DNA of 64,000 bases, from NCBI RefSeq assembly GCF_001428845.1, contig NZ_LMIU01000009.1:102510-166509 (forward strand), written 5' to 3'. The position numbers were made by a program, and so were the translations under genes. This document shows positions 51,535-61,979 of this stretch, piece by piece. Numbering within the stretch: the first letter of the stretch is position 1; the number at the start of each line of letters is the position of its first letter. Source of the DNA: Achromobacter sp. Root83. Lineage in GTDB: Bacteria; Pseudomonadota; Gammaproteobacteria; Burkholderiales; Burkholderiaceae_B. The notes under the pieces are model-generated. The model saw nothing but the letters and a program-made list of their open reading frames with translations, searched no databases and had not been told where the DNA came from.

Positions 51535-52131
51535 TCAGCGATGGATGGGCGGTGCGACGGTCAGGCGCGGCCAGGTTTCAGGATGACGCTTGGCCGCGAG
51601 CCGCTGGGCGTAGGCGTCGAGATCGGCGCCGGGACTGGGCCGCAGCACCAGCCCGAACAGGTCGGTCAGCCCATACGGGGCAACGATGCGTAGCTGATCG
51701 TCAGTGGTCAGCGCCACGCCCACGCAGGTGGCCGTTTCCGGCCAGCGGGCGATGCCGTCGGCAAGCGAACGCGCCGGGGGCGGAGCCGCGCCCTGGCTGT
51801 TCCGGTGCCATAGGTGGACGCGCGCCTGATTCACGATTTCCCAAGGGGCGTCCGGCGCGGCTTCACGCAGGCGCTGGGTGACGCGCGTTTCGTGCGCGGC
51901 CGAGAGGTCCGTCGGGTCGTAGTATACGAAGTCCACATCGGTGGGCGCATGGCGGCCCGGCGGGAAGCCATGCAGATGATCCCAGACCAGCGAACGCACC
52001 GCGCCCGCGCCGATGCAGCCATCGGCGGGCGCATGGCCGCGCGCGGCGCGCAGCCAGCGCATCAAGGGCGCATGCGCCAGGACCAGGGCGCGCAGCGTGG
52101 CGGCGTGTGGGTCCCCGTCCGGCGCTGGCAC
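51535..52131 (-). CDS. Nucleotidyltransferase family protein (DUF925-type)
   Basis: The product is about 198 residues. The DxD-type metal site is in PTDVDFVYYDPTDLSAAHET, after GCIGAGAVRSLVWDHLHGF. Other marks are PWEIVNQARVHLWH, then SLADGIARWPETATCVGVAL and APYGLTDLFGLVLRPSPGAD. This matches the uncharacterised nucleotidyltransferase family DUF925. The GTG at 52131 overlaps nothing and gives a sensible start; no good ribosome binding site is seen, so the start is uncertain. The frame upstream is a shadow of dsbB. Confidence 0.82.
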   Translation of the reverse strand: MPAPDGDPHAATLRALVLAHAPLMRWLRAARGHAPADGCIGAGAVRSLVWDHLHGFPPGRHAPTDVDFVYYDPTDLSAAHETRVTQRLREAAPDAPWEIVNQARVHLWHRNSQGAAPPPARSLADGIARWPETATCVGVALTTDDQLRIVAPYGLTDLFGLVLRPSPGADLDAYAQRLAAKRHPETWPRLTVAPPIHR

Positions 52132-52136
52132 GGCGA

Positions 52137-52622
52137 TTACCGGGCGTTGCCGCGCCGGAACGCGACGGGGAGCGCCATGAAGAACAGGATCACGAAGAGC
52201 GCCAGGCTCCACAGGGCGTACTCGACGCCCAGCACGGGCACCTTGGCGTCCATGCAGGTGGCGAAGATGCCGAACAGCGAGGGTATGGCGCTTTCCAGGC
52301 CGATGCCGGTCATGAAGCGGTCGGCGAAGGTTTGGTCGCAAGACAGCATATTGGCCGCCACGCTGTATTGATACCAGGCGGCAACGACGCCGGATAGGGA
52401 CAGCAGCGCCGCCAGCGCGCCGCAGAGGCGGGTCAGCGCGCGTCCGCCGCCGAAACCGCCAATCAGGGCGATCACGCCGATCACCAGATAGATCAGGCGC
52501 TGCATGACGCACCAGGCGCAGGGCGGCATGTCGAAGACATGCTGGGATACGAGGGCCACGCCCACGGCGCCAAAGCAGAGGAGGGCGATCAGGCGGAGCA
52601 GGCGTTCTGAGCGAGAGGTCAT
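52137..52622 (-). CDS. dsbB: Disulfide bond formation protein DsbB
   Basis: DsbB reoxidises DsbA and passes electrons to quinones. The 161-residue product has four membrane helices. The two Cys pairs are there: CAWC near residue 35 and the later Cys in NMLSCDQT and FATCMDA. Family motifs include PPCAWCVMQRLIYLVIGVIA. Confidence 0.95.
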   Translation of the reverse strand: MTSRSERLLRLIALLCFGAVGVALVSQHVFDMPPCAWCVMQRLIYLVIGVIALIGGFGGGRALTRLCGALAALLSLSGVVAAWYQYSVAANMLSCDQTFADRFMTGIGLESAIPSLFGIFATCMDAKVPVLGVEYALWSLALFVILFFMALPVAFRRGNAR

Positions 52623-52672
52623 GGATACGGTGGAATGGATTGGTCAGGTCGGGGCGCGTTGCCCGGTCACGC

Positions 52673-53398
52673 TTAGGCCTTCGGAATCGGAATTGGTTGC
52701 ATCACCTGGGTCAGTACGCCCAGCAGCAGTTCGCGCGCGCCTTCCCAGAAGATCTGCACGCCCAGGCACAGCATGATGAAGGCCGACAGCCGCATGAAGA
52801 CGGCCGTGCCGTTGTCGCCCAGCCGGTGCAGCATCTGCGCGGCGAAGCGCAGGCAGACGTACAGCGTCAGGGAAACGACGATGATGCCGGGAATGGAGCC
52901 GCCCAGCCGCACCAGGCTGAGCACATGGTTCTGGTCGCGCAGCGAAACCCCCACCGTGATGGCGGCGGCGATCGAGCCGGGCCCGCAACTGATAGGGAAG
53001 GTCAGTGGATAGAAGGCCCGGGCCTTCGCCATTTCCGGCGTGAACGATTCGGCCATGCGGGCAACGCGCTCGGTGTCCGCATCCGGCGAATTCACCAGCC
53101 GCCAGGCGCTGGCGATCACCAGCATGCCGCCTCCGACCCGTACGATCGACAGCGAGATGCCGAAGAAGCTCAGCAGGACGTTGCCGGCCACCATCGCGAC
53201 GATCAGCATCAGGCAGACGTTGATCGCCACCCGCTTGGCCAGCACCATGCGCGTGGAAGACGAGGCGCCTTCCGTCAGCGACAGGAAGATCGGCGCGATC
53301 GCCGGCGGGTTCAGGAAAGGCAAGAGCGTGGCCAGCGCGAAGAAGAAGCTGCCACCAAAAACGCGCAGATAGTCGTTTAGCTGCATGAGAGCGAGCAT
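52673..53398 (-). CDS. MarC-family integral membrane protein
   Basis: The 241-residue product has six predicted membrane helices and the MarC/NAAT family motifs LATLLPFLNPPAIAPIFLSL and AFYPLTFPISCGPGSIAAAI. The biochemical role of MarC proteins is not settled; antibiotic resistance was once suggested and later withdrawn. ATG at 53386 would remove four residues. Confidence 0.92.
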   Translation of the reverse strand: MLALMQLNDYLRVFGGSFFFALATLLPFLNPPAIAPIFLSLTEGASSSTRMVLAKRVAINVCLMLIVAMVAGNVLLSFFGISLSIVRVGGGMLVIASAWRLVNSPDADTERVARMAESFTPEMAKARAFYPLTFPISCGPGSIAAAITVGVSLRDQNHVLSLVRLGGSIPGIIVVSLTLYVCLRFAAQMLHRLGDNGTAVFMRLSAFIMLCLGVQIFWEGARELLLGVLTQVMQPIPIPKA

Positions 53399-53465
53399 CG
53401 CTTGGCCGAAACCCCGGATTGTATGCGTTCCGGGACGGGTCTGGCCATGTCTGGACGGTGGGGGA

Positions 53466-56072
53466 TCAGGCCGCGCGCTGCTGGGCGTCGTCGCCCGCCA
53501 GCGCGTCCAGGATGTCGCGTTCGAATTGCATCTGGCTGCGCGGGCGCGCCAGCGCGGATCCGTCCACGATGAAGACGTCTTCGACCCGGTCGCCCAGCGT
53601 CATGATCTTGGCCATGAGCAGGTTGACGTCGTGGCGGGCGAATACGCGCGCCAGCCCGTGCAGCAGGCCGGGCCTGTCGGTGGCCGTCACGGAAAGGCGC
53701 CAGGAGGTGCTGCGTTCGTCGGGCTGCAGTTCGGCCTGTGGCATGACGGGAAAGACGCGCGACACGCGCGACTGGCGGCCACGGCTGTAGTAGCCGCCAC
53801 GGCTGGGTTGCGCCTGGGCCGCGGCATGCGGATCCTTCAGGCGTTCGGCCAGTTCGTGTTCCACCAGCGTGGCCTGGGCGCGCAGGTCGCTCGCGCCTTC
53901 CGGCAGCAGGACGATGAAGCTGTCCAGCGCCCAGCCGTGCCGCGTGGTGTGGATGCGCGCGTCCTGGATGGACAGCGACTTGGCATCGAAATATCCGCAG
54001 ATTGCGACGAACAGGTCGGGCGCATCGCGGGTGTAGACCATGATCTGCAGGCCTTCCCCGTGTTCGGTGGGACGGGCCTTGACCACGGCCTGCGCGGGCG
54101 CGACCTGGTGATACAGATGGCGGGTATGCCAGGCGATGTCGGACGCATCGTGGCGCAGGAAATACGCGACGTCGAGCTGGTTCCAGAAGGCCTCGCGGGC
54201 ATCGTCGCGCAGGCCCGCCAGGCGGGTCAGGCGGGCGGCTTCTTCCTTGCGTTCGGTCAGCACGGTGTGGGCGTCGGCATGAGCGCCGCCCAGCGCGGCC
54301 AAGGTCAGCTTGTACAGGTCTTCCAGCAGCTTGCCTTTCCAGGCGTTCCAGACCTTGGGGCTGGTGCCGCGGATGTCGGCGACGGTCAACAGGTAGAGCG
54401 CGGTCAGGTGGCGCTCGTCCTTCACGGTGGCGGCGAAGTCCTGCACGACCGCCGGATCGGACAGGTCGCGCTTTTGCGCCACGGCCGACATCAGCAGGTG
54501 CTGGCGCACCAGAAATTCCACCAGCCTGGCGTCTTCCGGATCCATGCCGTGTTCTTGCGCGAACTTGCGCACCTCGCGCGCGCCGAGTTCGGAGTGATCG
54601 CCGCCGCGGCCCTTGGCGATGTCATGGAACAGCGCCGCCACATACAGCAGCCAATGCCGGTCCAGGCCGGCGATCAACTGGCTGGCCAGCGGATACTCCT
54701 GGGCATGCTCGGGCATCGTGAAGCGGCGCAGATTGCGCACGACCGCCAGCGTGTGCTGGTCCACCGTGTAGGCGTGGAACAAGTCATGCTGCATCTGGCC
54801 CACGATGCGGCGGAAAACCGGCAGGTAGCGCGGCAGGATGTTCAGCATGGTCATGCGGCGCAATTCATGCACGATGCCGCGCGGCTGCTGCAGGATCTGC
54901 AGGAACAGCCTGCGGTTGACCGGGTTGCGGCGGAACTGCGCATCGATGCGGTGGCGGGAATGCCAGATGGCGCGCAGCGTGCGGGCCGACATGCCGGTCA
55001 GTTCCGGGCGCTGCTGCATGACCAGAAAGGCGCGCAGCAGCAGCGTCGGATTGCGCTCGAAGCCGTCGTCACGAATGATGTCCAGGCGGTCGCGCAGATT
55101 GCGGAAATCGTCGTCGATGTCGCGCGCGTCGCTGTCCGGACGAGGAAACAGCCGTTCCTCGATGTTCTGCACCAGGATGCCATTGAGCTGCGTCACCAGG
55201 CGCGCCGCCCAGTAATAGCGCTGCATCAGCAGTTCGCTGCCGCGCCGGGTCGCGGTCGCGTGGATGCCGTAGACCTCGGCCAGGGCGGGTTGCAGGTCGA
55301 ACAGGACGCGGTCCTCGCGCCGGTTCGACAGCAGATGCAGTTCGATGCGCAGCCGCTTGAATGCCTGTTCGGCCTTGCGCAGATCGCGCGCCTCGGAGGA
55401 GGTAAGCAGGCCTGCTTGCGCCACCGAGCGCCAGCTATTGCCAAAGCCCGCCGCCCGCGCCATCCACAGGATGACCTGCAGGTCGCGCAGGCCGCCGGGC
55501 GATTCCTTGCAGTTCGGCTCCAGCGCGTAGGGCGTGTCGTGGTAGCGGGCGTGCCGTTGCTGCATTTCCACGCGCTTGGCAAGGAAGAAGGCGCGGGGAT
55601 CCAGCCGGGATTTGGTCGCGGCGTCAAATTTTCTCATCAGCACCCGGCTGCCGGCCAGCCAGCGGGATTCCAGCAACGAGGTTTCGACCGTGATGTCCGC
55701 GTCGGCCTCGCGCTCGCAATCCTCGATGGTGCGCACGCTATGGCCGGGCTCGAGGCCCAGGTCCCAGAGCGATGCCACCAATTGTTCGATGGCGGTTTCG
55801 TCTTCGGGCGTGGGGGCGTGCGGCAGCAGGATCAGCAGGTCGACGTCGGAATGCGGGTAGAGTTCGCCGCGGCCATAACCGCCCACGGCCGCCAAGGTGG
55901 CGCCGATGGGCAGGGGGTAGTGCTTGACCAGGTCCCGCAGGGCGGCGTCCACGACGCGCCGCAGCTCGGACAGCAGGGTATCGGGGCGTTCGTGTTCCCG
56001 GAACTGGGCCACCACGGCCCGCCGGGATTCCTGGATGCGTTCACGCAGCGTAGTGAGGATTTCGGCGGTCAT
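53466..56072 (-). CDS. glnD: Bifunctional PII uridylyltransferase/uridylyl-removing enzyme
   Basis: GlnD senses glutamine and adds or removes UMP from PII proteins. In order: nucleotidyltransferase domain with GGYGRGELYPHSDVDLLILL near residue 65, a helical domain, an HD phosphohydrolase domain (VAALFHDIAKGRGGDHSELG) and two ACT domains near the C-terminus (IMVYTRDAPDLFVAICGYFD; LSVTATDRPGLLHGLARVFA). The ATG at 56072 gives 868 residues; a GTG at 56087 would add five. It is 16 bp after map. Confidence 0.97.
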   Translation of the reverse strand: MTAEILTTLRERIQESRRAVVAQFREHERPDTLLSELRRVVDAALRDLVKHYPLPIGATLAAVGGYGRGELYPHSDVDLLILLPHAPTPEDETAIEQLVASLWDLGLEPGHSVRTIEDCEREADADITVETSLLESRWLAGSRVLMRKFDAATKSRLDPRAFFLAKRVEMQQRHARYHDTPYALEPNCKESPGGLRDLQVILWMARAAGFGNSWRSVAQAGLLTSSEARDLRKAEQAFKRLRIELHLLSNRREDRVLFDLQPALAEVYGIHATATRRGSELLMQRYYWAARLVTQLNGILVQNIEERLFPRPDSDARDIDDDFRNLRDRLDIIRDDGFERNPTLLLRAFLVMQQRPELTGMSARTLRAIWHSRHRIDAQFRRNPVNRRLFLQILQQPRGIVHELRRMTMLNILPRYLPVFRRIVGQMQHDLFHAYTVDQHTLAVVRNLRRFTMPEHAQEYPLASQLIAGLDRHWLLYVAALFHDIAKGRGGDHSELGAREVRKFAQEHGMDPEDARLVEFLVRQHLLMSAVAQKRDLSDPAVVQDFAATVKDERHLTALYLLTVADIRGTSPKVWNAWKGKLLEDLYKLTLAALGGAHADAHTVLTERKEEAARLTRLAGLRDDAREAFWNQLDVAYFLRHDASDIAWHTRHLYHQVAPAQAVVKARPTEHGEGLQIMVYTRDAPDLFVAICGYFDAKSLSIQDARIHTTRHGWALDSFIVLLPEGASDLRAQATLVEHELAERLKDPHAAAQAQPSRGGYYSRGRQSRVSRVFPVMPQAELQPDERSTSWRLSVTATDRPGLLHGLARVFARHDVNLLMAKIMTLGDRVEDVFIVDGSALARPRSQMQFERDILDALAGDDAQQRAA

Positions 56073-56088
56073 GGCAAGCACGGGCACT

Positions 56089-56910
56089 TCAGACGGCGGG
56101 AATGACGATGGGTTCGGTGATGAACGCCGGCGGCGGGGGCATGCCAGGCGACAGGGTCAGTACTTCATAACCGGTATCGGTTACACATACAGCATGCTCC
56201 CACTGGGCGGACAGGCTGTGATCGCGCGTCACAACCGTCCATCCGTCGGACAACTGGCGGATTTCGCGGCGGCCGGCATTGATCATGGGCTCGATCGTGA
56301 AGAGCATGCCCGTCACCAGTTTCACGCCGGACCCCGGTTTGCCATAATGCAGGACCTGCGGGTCTTCGTGAAAACGCTGCCCGATGCCATGCCCGCAAAA
56401 TTCGCGCACCACCGAGAAACCGCTGGCTTCGGCGTGCTTCTGGATGGCGTTGCCGATGTCGCCCAGGGTGGCGCCGTTCTTCACCTGCTGGATGCCCTTC
56501 CACATGCACTCGAAGGTGATGTCGGTCAGGCGGCGCGACAGGATGGATTGCTCGCCCACCGGGTACATGCGGCTGGTGTCGCCGAACCAGCCGTCCTTGA
56601 TGATGGTGACGTCGATGTTCAGCGCGTCCCCGTTTTTCAGCACCTTGTCGCCCGGGATGCCATGGCAGACCTGGTGGTTGACCGAGGTGCAGATGGCGCC
56701 GGGGAAGGGCGGGTAGCCGGGCGGGGCGTAGCCCACGGTGGCCGACTTCACCTTGAGCTCGTCGGTCAGGTATTCCAGGCAGAGGCGGTCCAGCTCGCCA
56801 GTGGTGACGCCCGGCTTGACGTGGGGGGTGATGAAGTCGAGGATTTTGGCGGCGTCCTGACAGGCGGCGCGCATCTTGGCCAGGTCGGCCGGATTGGAAA
56901 TTGTGCCCAT
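56089..56910 (-). CDS. map: Methionine aminopeptidase, type I
   Basis: Map removes the N-terminal Met from new proteins. The 273-residue product has the dinuclear metal ligands in GDALNIDVTIIKDGWFGDTS (two Asp), EFCGHGIGQRFHEDP (His), LFTIEPMI and the final SAQWEHAVCVT (two Glu). The start ATG at 56910 (MGTISNPADLAKMRAACQDA) is the usual one; the frame is open for another 202 codons upstream but that part does not look coded. It is divergent from rpsB, the common order in proteobacteria. Confidence 0.96.
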   Translation of the reverse strand: MGTISNPADLAKMRAACQDAAKILDFITPHVKPGVTTGELDRLCLEYLTDELKVKSATVGYAPPGYPPFPGAICTSVNHQVCHGIPGDKVLKNGDALNIDVTIIKDGWFGDTSRMYPVGEQSILSRRLTDITFECMWKGIQQVKNGATLGDIGNAIQKHAEASGFSVVREFCGHGIGQRFHEDPQVLHYGKPGSGVKLVTGMLFTIEPMINAGRREIRQLSDGWTVVTRDHSLSAQWEHAVCVTDTGYEVLTLSPGMPPPPAFITEPIVIPAV

Positions 56911-56961
56911 GGAGTAGCTTGGCGATCTCTCGCTTGAATGTCTGCTTGAAAGAATAGTAGA

Positions 56962-56967
56962 ATTATA
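56962..56967 (-). promoter_or_regulatory. Candidate -10 box for map
   Basis: On the minus strand these bases read TATAAT, a perfect -10 hexamer 52 bp before the map start. I found no good -35 box at 16-18 bases, so the promoter may be of the extended or activator-aided kind. Confidence 0.45.
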
Positions 56968-57464
56968 GGCTTCCCTAAAAATTTGGGGAGCAATCGGGTT
57001 ACAGCAAAGGCCGCGGCGAAAGCTTGCGGCTTGGCCAAATCCGGCGGGTGCGACTTGAAGGTTCCAAGCGGCCCCGGCAGTTATCTTGGTTTTGCGCGGA
57101 TCATTCTTAGAGTCGGCGGCAAGCCCTGAAGTTTCACCGCAAGCGAAGGTTGTGGAGCGAATTCGGGCAAGTCGTGGGGTTCTGGGGGTGGGGCGACAGG
57201 CTAGGTTCCGGCCGGAAGCGTTTGGACATTGAAAGCCTCTTCTGCTGGGCACGGCGTGCTTGTAAGCCTGGTCATGTTTTAGAGCGGCGATGCAGGTTCG
57301 GTATGGGCGCTGAATTAATTTCTTGAAGGCGGAGTCTTGAAAGAGGCTGTGTCTTCTGAAGAAATGCCCCGGCGGCCTGATGCGCGGCCAAGCTGAAAGG
57401 CTTGGAAGTGAAGAGCTGGATTTCGCTGCCAACAAAACAAGTCCGGGTGCGCCTTGAAGAAACT

Positions 57465-57481
57465 TCCAGGAAATTCCTGGA
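57465..57481. repeat. Perfect 17-bp palindrome in the map-rpsB gap
   Basis: TCCAGGAAATTCCTGGA: both 8-base arms are exact inverse complements about a central A. It lies in the middle of the long non-coding region, 226 bp before rpsB. Confidence 0.7.
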
Positions 57482-57706
57482 GTGTCCGACAGGCGCGATG
57501 CAAGTGCGCGGTGCAAGGCGCTTGTTGTGGCGGCCGTCTGGGTTTATCGCGGCAGCGTAGTAAGGTAGTTATTGCGGCAGTGATCGGCCGGCCCGGTTAA
57601 AATTTTGTCATCCCGTATGTGCGGGAAATCGCGCGCAACACCACCCAGGGTGTCAGCCAGATGCTGATGCAGGTGCGGCGCAAGAAACCAACCCTTGGAG
57701 AATTAC

Positions 57707-58456
57707 ATGTCTTTGATGCGCGAAATGCTGGAAGCGGGTGTCCACTTTGGTCACCAGACCCGTTACTGGAACCCCAAGATGGCTCAGTACATCTTCGGTC
57801 ACCGCAACAAGATTCACATCATCAACCTGGAAAAGACGGTTGATAAGTACCAGGAAGCCACCAAGTTCGTGAAGCAGCTGGCTGCTCGCGGCGGCAACAT
57901 CCTGTTCGTCGGCACCAAGCGCGCTGCGCGCGAGCTGGTCGCTTCCGAAGCCGCCCGTTGCGGCATGCCCTTCGTTGACGCCCGCTGGCTCGGCGGCATG
58001 CTGACCAACTTCAAGACGGTCAAGACCTCGGTCAAGCGCCTGAAGGACATGGAAGTCGTCGTCGCCGAAGGCGGCGCCGAGCGCATGATCAAGAAGGAAG
58101 GCCTGCTGTTCCAGCGCGAACTGGACAAGCTGAACAAGTCGATCGGCGGTATCAAGGACATGAACGGCTTGCCCGATGCCATGTTCGTGATCGACGTCGG
58201 CTACCACAAGATTGCCATCGCCGAAGCCAAGACGCTGGGCATCCCCGTGGTCGCCGTGGTTGACACCAACCACTCGCCCGACGGTATCGACTACGTCATC
58301 CCCGGCAACGACGACTCGGCCAAGGCCATCGCGCTGTACGCCAAGGGCATCGCCGACGCCGTGCTGGAAGGCCGCGAACAGAACATGAACGGTCTGGTCG
58401 AAGAGCTGGGCGAAGGTCAGGAAGAGTTCGTCGAAGTGCAGGACAACCAGGCCTAA
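57707..58456 (+). CDS. rpsB: 30S ribosomal protein S2
   Basis: S2 is a late-assembling 30S protein. The 249-residue product starts [20 protein letters not shown], the standard S2 start, and has [39 protein letters not shown] and [20 protein letters not shown]. The ATG at 57707 has GGAG eight bases before it; a TTG four codons earlier is not used. The acidic tail is typical of betaproteobacteria. Confidence 0.98.
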   Translation: MSLMREMLEAGVHFGHQTRYWNPKMAQYIFGHRNKIHIINLEKTVDKYQEATKFVKQLAARGGNILFVGTKRAARELVASEAARCGMPFVDARWLGGMLTNFKTVKTSVKRLKDMEVVVAEGGAERMIKKEGLLFQRELDKLNKSIGGIKDMNGLPDAMFVIDVGYHKIAIAEAKTLGIPVVAVVDTNHSPDGIDYVIPGNDDSAKAIALYAKGIADAVLEGREQNMNGLVEELGEGQEEFVEVQDNQA

Positions 58457-58486
58457 GCCTGCTGTCATGTCCGGCGGTTAGTGTCT

Positions 58487-58608
58487 GGGAGCGGCGCCGA
58501 AACGGTCCGCTCCCGCCTCGTCGGCACTGCGAAGGTGGGCTCCCATCTTCCAGCCCGCACACAGCGGGCGTCCCATCGAATCAATCCACTGCCCCGGCCC
58601 GCCGGGGC
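58487..58608 (+). other. Three stem-loops between rpsB and tsf
   Basis: The 178-bp gap holds an 8-bp perfect stem (GGGAGCGG 58487-58494 with CCGCTCCC 58507-58514), a near-perfect GAAGGTGGG/CCCATCTTC hairpin around 58531-58550, and GCCCCGG/CCGGGGC at 58591-58608. None has a strong T-run. In E. coli an attenuator between rpsB and tsf lowers tsf expression; these could serve the same end. Confidence 0.5.
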
Positions 58609-58634
58609 GTGTCTTAGCAAAATTTGGAGCAAAC

Positions 58635-59513
58635 ATGGCTGAAATTACCGCTGCCCTGGTCAAGGAACTGCGCGAAAAGACCGACGCGCCCATGATGGAA
58701 TGCAAGAAGGCCCTGACGGAAGCCGAAGGCGACCTGGTCCGTGCCGAGGAAATCCTGCGCGTCAAGCTGGGCAACAAGGCCAGCAAGGCTGCTGCCCGCG
58801 TCACCGCCGAAGGCCTGATCGGCCTGTTCATCTCCGCCGACGCCAAGCAAGGCGCCGTCATTGAAATCAACTGCGAAACCGACTTCGTCGCCAAGAACGA
58901 CGACTTCGTGGGCTTCGTGAACAAGCTGGCCGAACTGGTCGCCACGCAGAATCCGGCCGACGTGGCCGCTCTGTCGGCGCTGCCCTACGGCGACGGCACG
59001 GTTGAAACGACCCGCACCGCCCTGATCGGCAAGATCGGCGAGAACATCTCGATCCGCCGCTTCGAGCGCATCCAGACCCCGAACGCACTGGCCAGCTACG
59101 TGCACGGCGGCAAGATCGGCGTGCTCGTGGAATACACGGGCGCCGAGGAAGTGGGCAAGGATCTGGCGATGCACATCGCCGCCACCAAGCCCAAGGCGCT
59201 GAACGCCGACGGCGTGAACCCCGCCGACATCGCCGCCGAGCGCTCGGTCGCCGAGCAGAAGGCCGCCGAGTCGGGCAAGCCCGCCGACATCGTCGCCAAG
59301 ATGGTCGAAGGTTCGGTTGCCAAGTTCCTGAAGGAAGTGACGTTGCTGTCGCAGCCTTTCGTCAAGAGCGACAAGCACACGGTCGAACAGCACCTGAAGG
59401 AAAAGGGCGCCTCGATCAGCAAGTTCGTGCTGTTCGTGGTCGGCGAAGGTATCGAGAAGAAGACCAGCGACTTCGCCGCTGAGGTTGCAGCCGCCGCCGC
59501 CGGCGCCGCCTGA
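58635..59513 (+). CDS. tsf: Translation elongation factor Ts
   Basis: EF-Ts exchanges GDP for GTP on EF-Tu. The 292-residue product has the start [20 protein letters not shown] and the conserved [14 protein letters not shown], then [20 protein letters not shown], the main EF-Tu contact. GGAGC precedes the ATG. It is followed by a clear terminator. Confidence 0.98.
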   Translation: MAEITAALVKELREKTDAPMMECKKALTEAEGDLVRAEEILRVKLGNKASKAAARVTAEGLIGLFISADAKQGAVIEINCETDFVAKNDDFVGFVNKLAELVATQNPADVAALSALPYGDGTVETTRTALIGKIGENISIRRFERIQTPNALASYVHGGKIGVLVEYTGAEEVGKDLAMHIAATKPKALNADGVNPADIAAERSVAEQKAAESGKPADIVAKMVEGSVAKFLKEVTLLSQPFVKSDKHTVEQHLKEKGASISKFVLFVVGEGIEKKTSDFAAEVAAAAAGAA

Positions 59514-59529
59514 TCTCAAGGTAGTGCTT

Positions 59530-59568
59530 AAAGGCCGGCGCTAGATTAAATTCTAGTCCGGCCTTTTT
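59530..59568 (+). terminator. Rho-independent terminator after tsf
   Basis: AAAGGCCGG (59530-59538) and CCGGCCTTT (59558-59566) pair, with an inner CTAGA/TCTAG stem, followed by TTTTT at 59564-59568. It ends the rpsB-tsf transcript. Confidence 0.9.
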
Positions 59569-59592
59569 CGCCGCAAGGGCTCCCCAAGGTGA

Positions 59593-60408
<816 letters not shown>

Positions 60409-60423
60409 AGAAAAGGAAATTCC

Positions 60424-60984
60424 ATGAGCGCAGCAGAAATCCGCAAATCCGCCGAGGCCAGAATGGCCAAATCGCTTGATACGCTCAAGATCAACCTGGG
60501 CAAGATCCGCACGGGCCGCGCCCACACGGGCATCCTGGATCACGTGCAGGTCGACTACTACGGCTCGCCCGTGCCGGTCGGCCAGGTCGCCAACGTGAAC
60601 CTCGTGGACGCCCGCACGATCAGCGTGCAGCCGTACGAGAAGCAGATGGCCGGCCCGATTGAAAAGGCGATTCGCGAATCGGACCTGGGCTTGAATCCCA
60701 TCTCCATGGGCGACACCATCCGCGTGCCGATGCCTGCCCTGACGGAAGAGCGCCGCCGCGACCTGACCAAGGTCGTCCGCAGCGAAGGCGAAGAGGCCAA
60801 GATCGCCGTGCGCAACCTGCGCCGCGAGGCCAACGAAGCGCTGAAGAAGCTGGTCAAGGACAAGGAAATCTCCGAGGACGACGAGCGTCGTTCCCAGGAC
60901 GACGTCCAGAAGCTGACGGATCGGGCCGTCGCCGACATCGACAAGATGGTCGTCCAGAAAGAAGCGGAAATCATGACCGTATAA
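60424..60984 (+). CDS. frr: Ribosome recycling factor
   Basis: RRF splits the post-termination ribosome with EF-G. The 186-residue product has [20 protein letters not shown], then [20 protein letters not shown] near residue 100 and the C-terminal [21 protein letters not shown] precedes the ATG, 15 bp after pyrH. Confidence 0.98.
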   Translation: MSAAEIRKSAEARMAKSLDTLKINLGKIRTGRAHTGILDHVQVDYYGSPVPVGQVANVNLVDARTISVQPYEKQMAGPIEKAIRESDLGLNPISMGDTIRVPMPALTEERRRDLTKVVRSEGEEAKIAVRNLRREANEALKKLVKDKEISEDDERRSQDDVQKLTDRAVADIDKMVVQKEAEIMTV

Positions 60985-61162
60985 TCCCACCACGCCGTAG
61001 GGGCCGCCGGCGGTTGCCGCCAGCTCCCACGGTCGGGATTCCCTGCCCACGCGCCGTCCTGTCCATTGCCTCGCGGTACGCCTACGTAGCGATGGAAACG
61101 ACGGCGCAGGCTTTTCCAGTATTCCTGTTTTTCGCCGTTTCACCGCGCGCAGTCCCACACTA

Positions 61163-61927
61163 ATGGCAACCAGTTCGACTCAGGCGGTTCCCGATACTCG
61201 CGATATCCCCGAGCACGTCGCTATCATCATGGATGGCAACGGCCGGTGGGCCACGCGGCGGCTGCTGCCTCGCACGGCGGGCCATGCCAAGGGCGTGCAG
61301 GCGGTACGGCGCGTTGTCGAGGCCTGCGGCCGGGCCGGCGTCCGTTACCTGACGCTGTTCGCATTCAGTTCCGAGAACTGGCGCCGTCCCGCCGAGGAAG
61401 TGTCGCTGCTGATGCGCCTGTTCGTGCAGGCGCTGGAACGCGAGATCGGCAAGCTTGACGAGCAGGGCGTGCGCCTGCACGTGATCGGCGACCTGAGCGC
61501 CTTCGAGCCGCGCCTGCAGGAACTCATCGCCGCCGCCCAGGCGCGCACGGCGCACAATGACCGCCTGCACCTGACGGTCGCCGCCAACTATGGCGGACGC
61601 TGGGACATCCTTCAAGCGACGCGCGCCATGCTGGCGGCGGAGCCGGCCCTGGCGGCCCAGCCCGAGCTGGTCGACGAGGAGCGCCTTGCCCGGCATCTCT
61701 CCATGGCCTGGGCGCCCGAACCCGACCTGTTCATCCGCACGGGCGGCGAACAACGCATTTCCAATTTCCTGATTTGGCAAATGGCCTACGCGGAGTTCTA
61801 CTTCACGGATCGCTATTGGCCGGACTTCGGCGCCAAGGAACTCCTGGAAGCCTTCGATTGGTACCGCACGCGCGAACGCCGTTTTGGCCGCACCAGCGCA
61901 CAAGTCAGCGAAAGCGGCACGAAATAA
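61163..61927 (+). CDS. uppS: Undecaprenyl diphosphate synthase (UPP synthase)
   Basis: UppS adds isoprene units to make the C55 carrier of cell-wall synthesis. The 254-residue product has the catalytic Asp in [13 protein letters not shown], the FSSENWRRP loop and [20 protein letters not shown], then [11 protein letters not shown]. It lies 178 bp after frr, in a stretch with one GC-rich inverted repeat (GCCGCCGGCGG region near 61003). Confidence 0.97.
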   Translation: MATSSTQAVPDTRDIPEHVAIIMDGNGRWATRRLLPRTAGHAKGVQAVRRVVEACGRAGVRYLTLFAFSSENWRRPAEEVSLLMRLFVQALEREIGKLDEQGVRLHVIGDLSAFEPRLQELIAAAQARTAHNDRLHLTVAANYGGRWDILQATRAMLAAEPALAAQPELVDEERLARHLSMAWAPEPDLFIRTGGEQRISNFLIWQMAYAEFYFTDRYWPDFGAKELLEAFDWYRTRERRFGRTSAQVSESGTK

Positions 61928-61979
61928 GCTGAAGGCGACCTGCGCGTCTTTCCAAAGCTGCACACGAGGAGACCGTCAT

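Larger units (their letters stand above)
56911..57706. other. Long map-rpsB intergenic region with no convincing gene
   Basis: About 796 bp between divergent map and rpsB. Short frames exist on both strands but none has a good start, ribosome binding site or recognisable product. The map side has TATAAT at 56962-56967. The rpsB side has TAAAAT at 57598-57603 and a small hairpin CCCGTATGTGCGGG just after 57610; the last 100 bp are the rpsB leader, which in other bacteria is bound by S2 protein. A 17-bp palindrome is at 57465-57481. Confidence 0.7.

Noticed and set aside
53385-56105. Open frame of 906 codons on the plus strand
   Set aside because: It lies exactly antisense to glnD, which has all its domains. 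Long open antisense frames are common at this GC content; the product shows no family motif.
57315-57503. Small minus-strand frame of 62 codons in the map-rpsB gap
   Set aside because: No ribosome binding site, no recognisable motif, and composition like the surrounding non-coding DNA.
56911-57516. N-terminal extension of map by 202 codons
   Set aside because: The usual Map start MGTISNPADLAKM is at 56910 and a TATAAT box lies upstream of it; the extension has no recognisable sequence.
59530-59568. Possible tRNA-like fold
   Set aside because: It is a simple long hairpin with a T-run and no cloverleaf; it fits a terminator after tsf.
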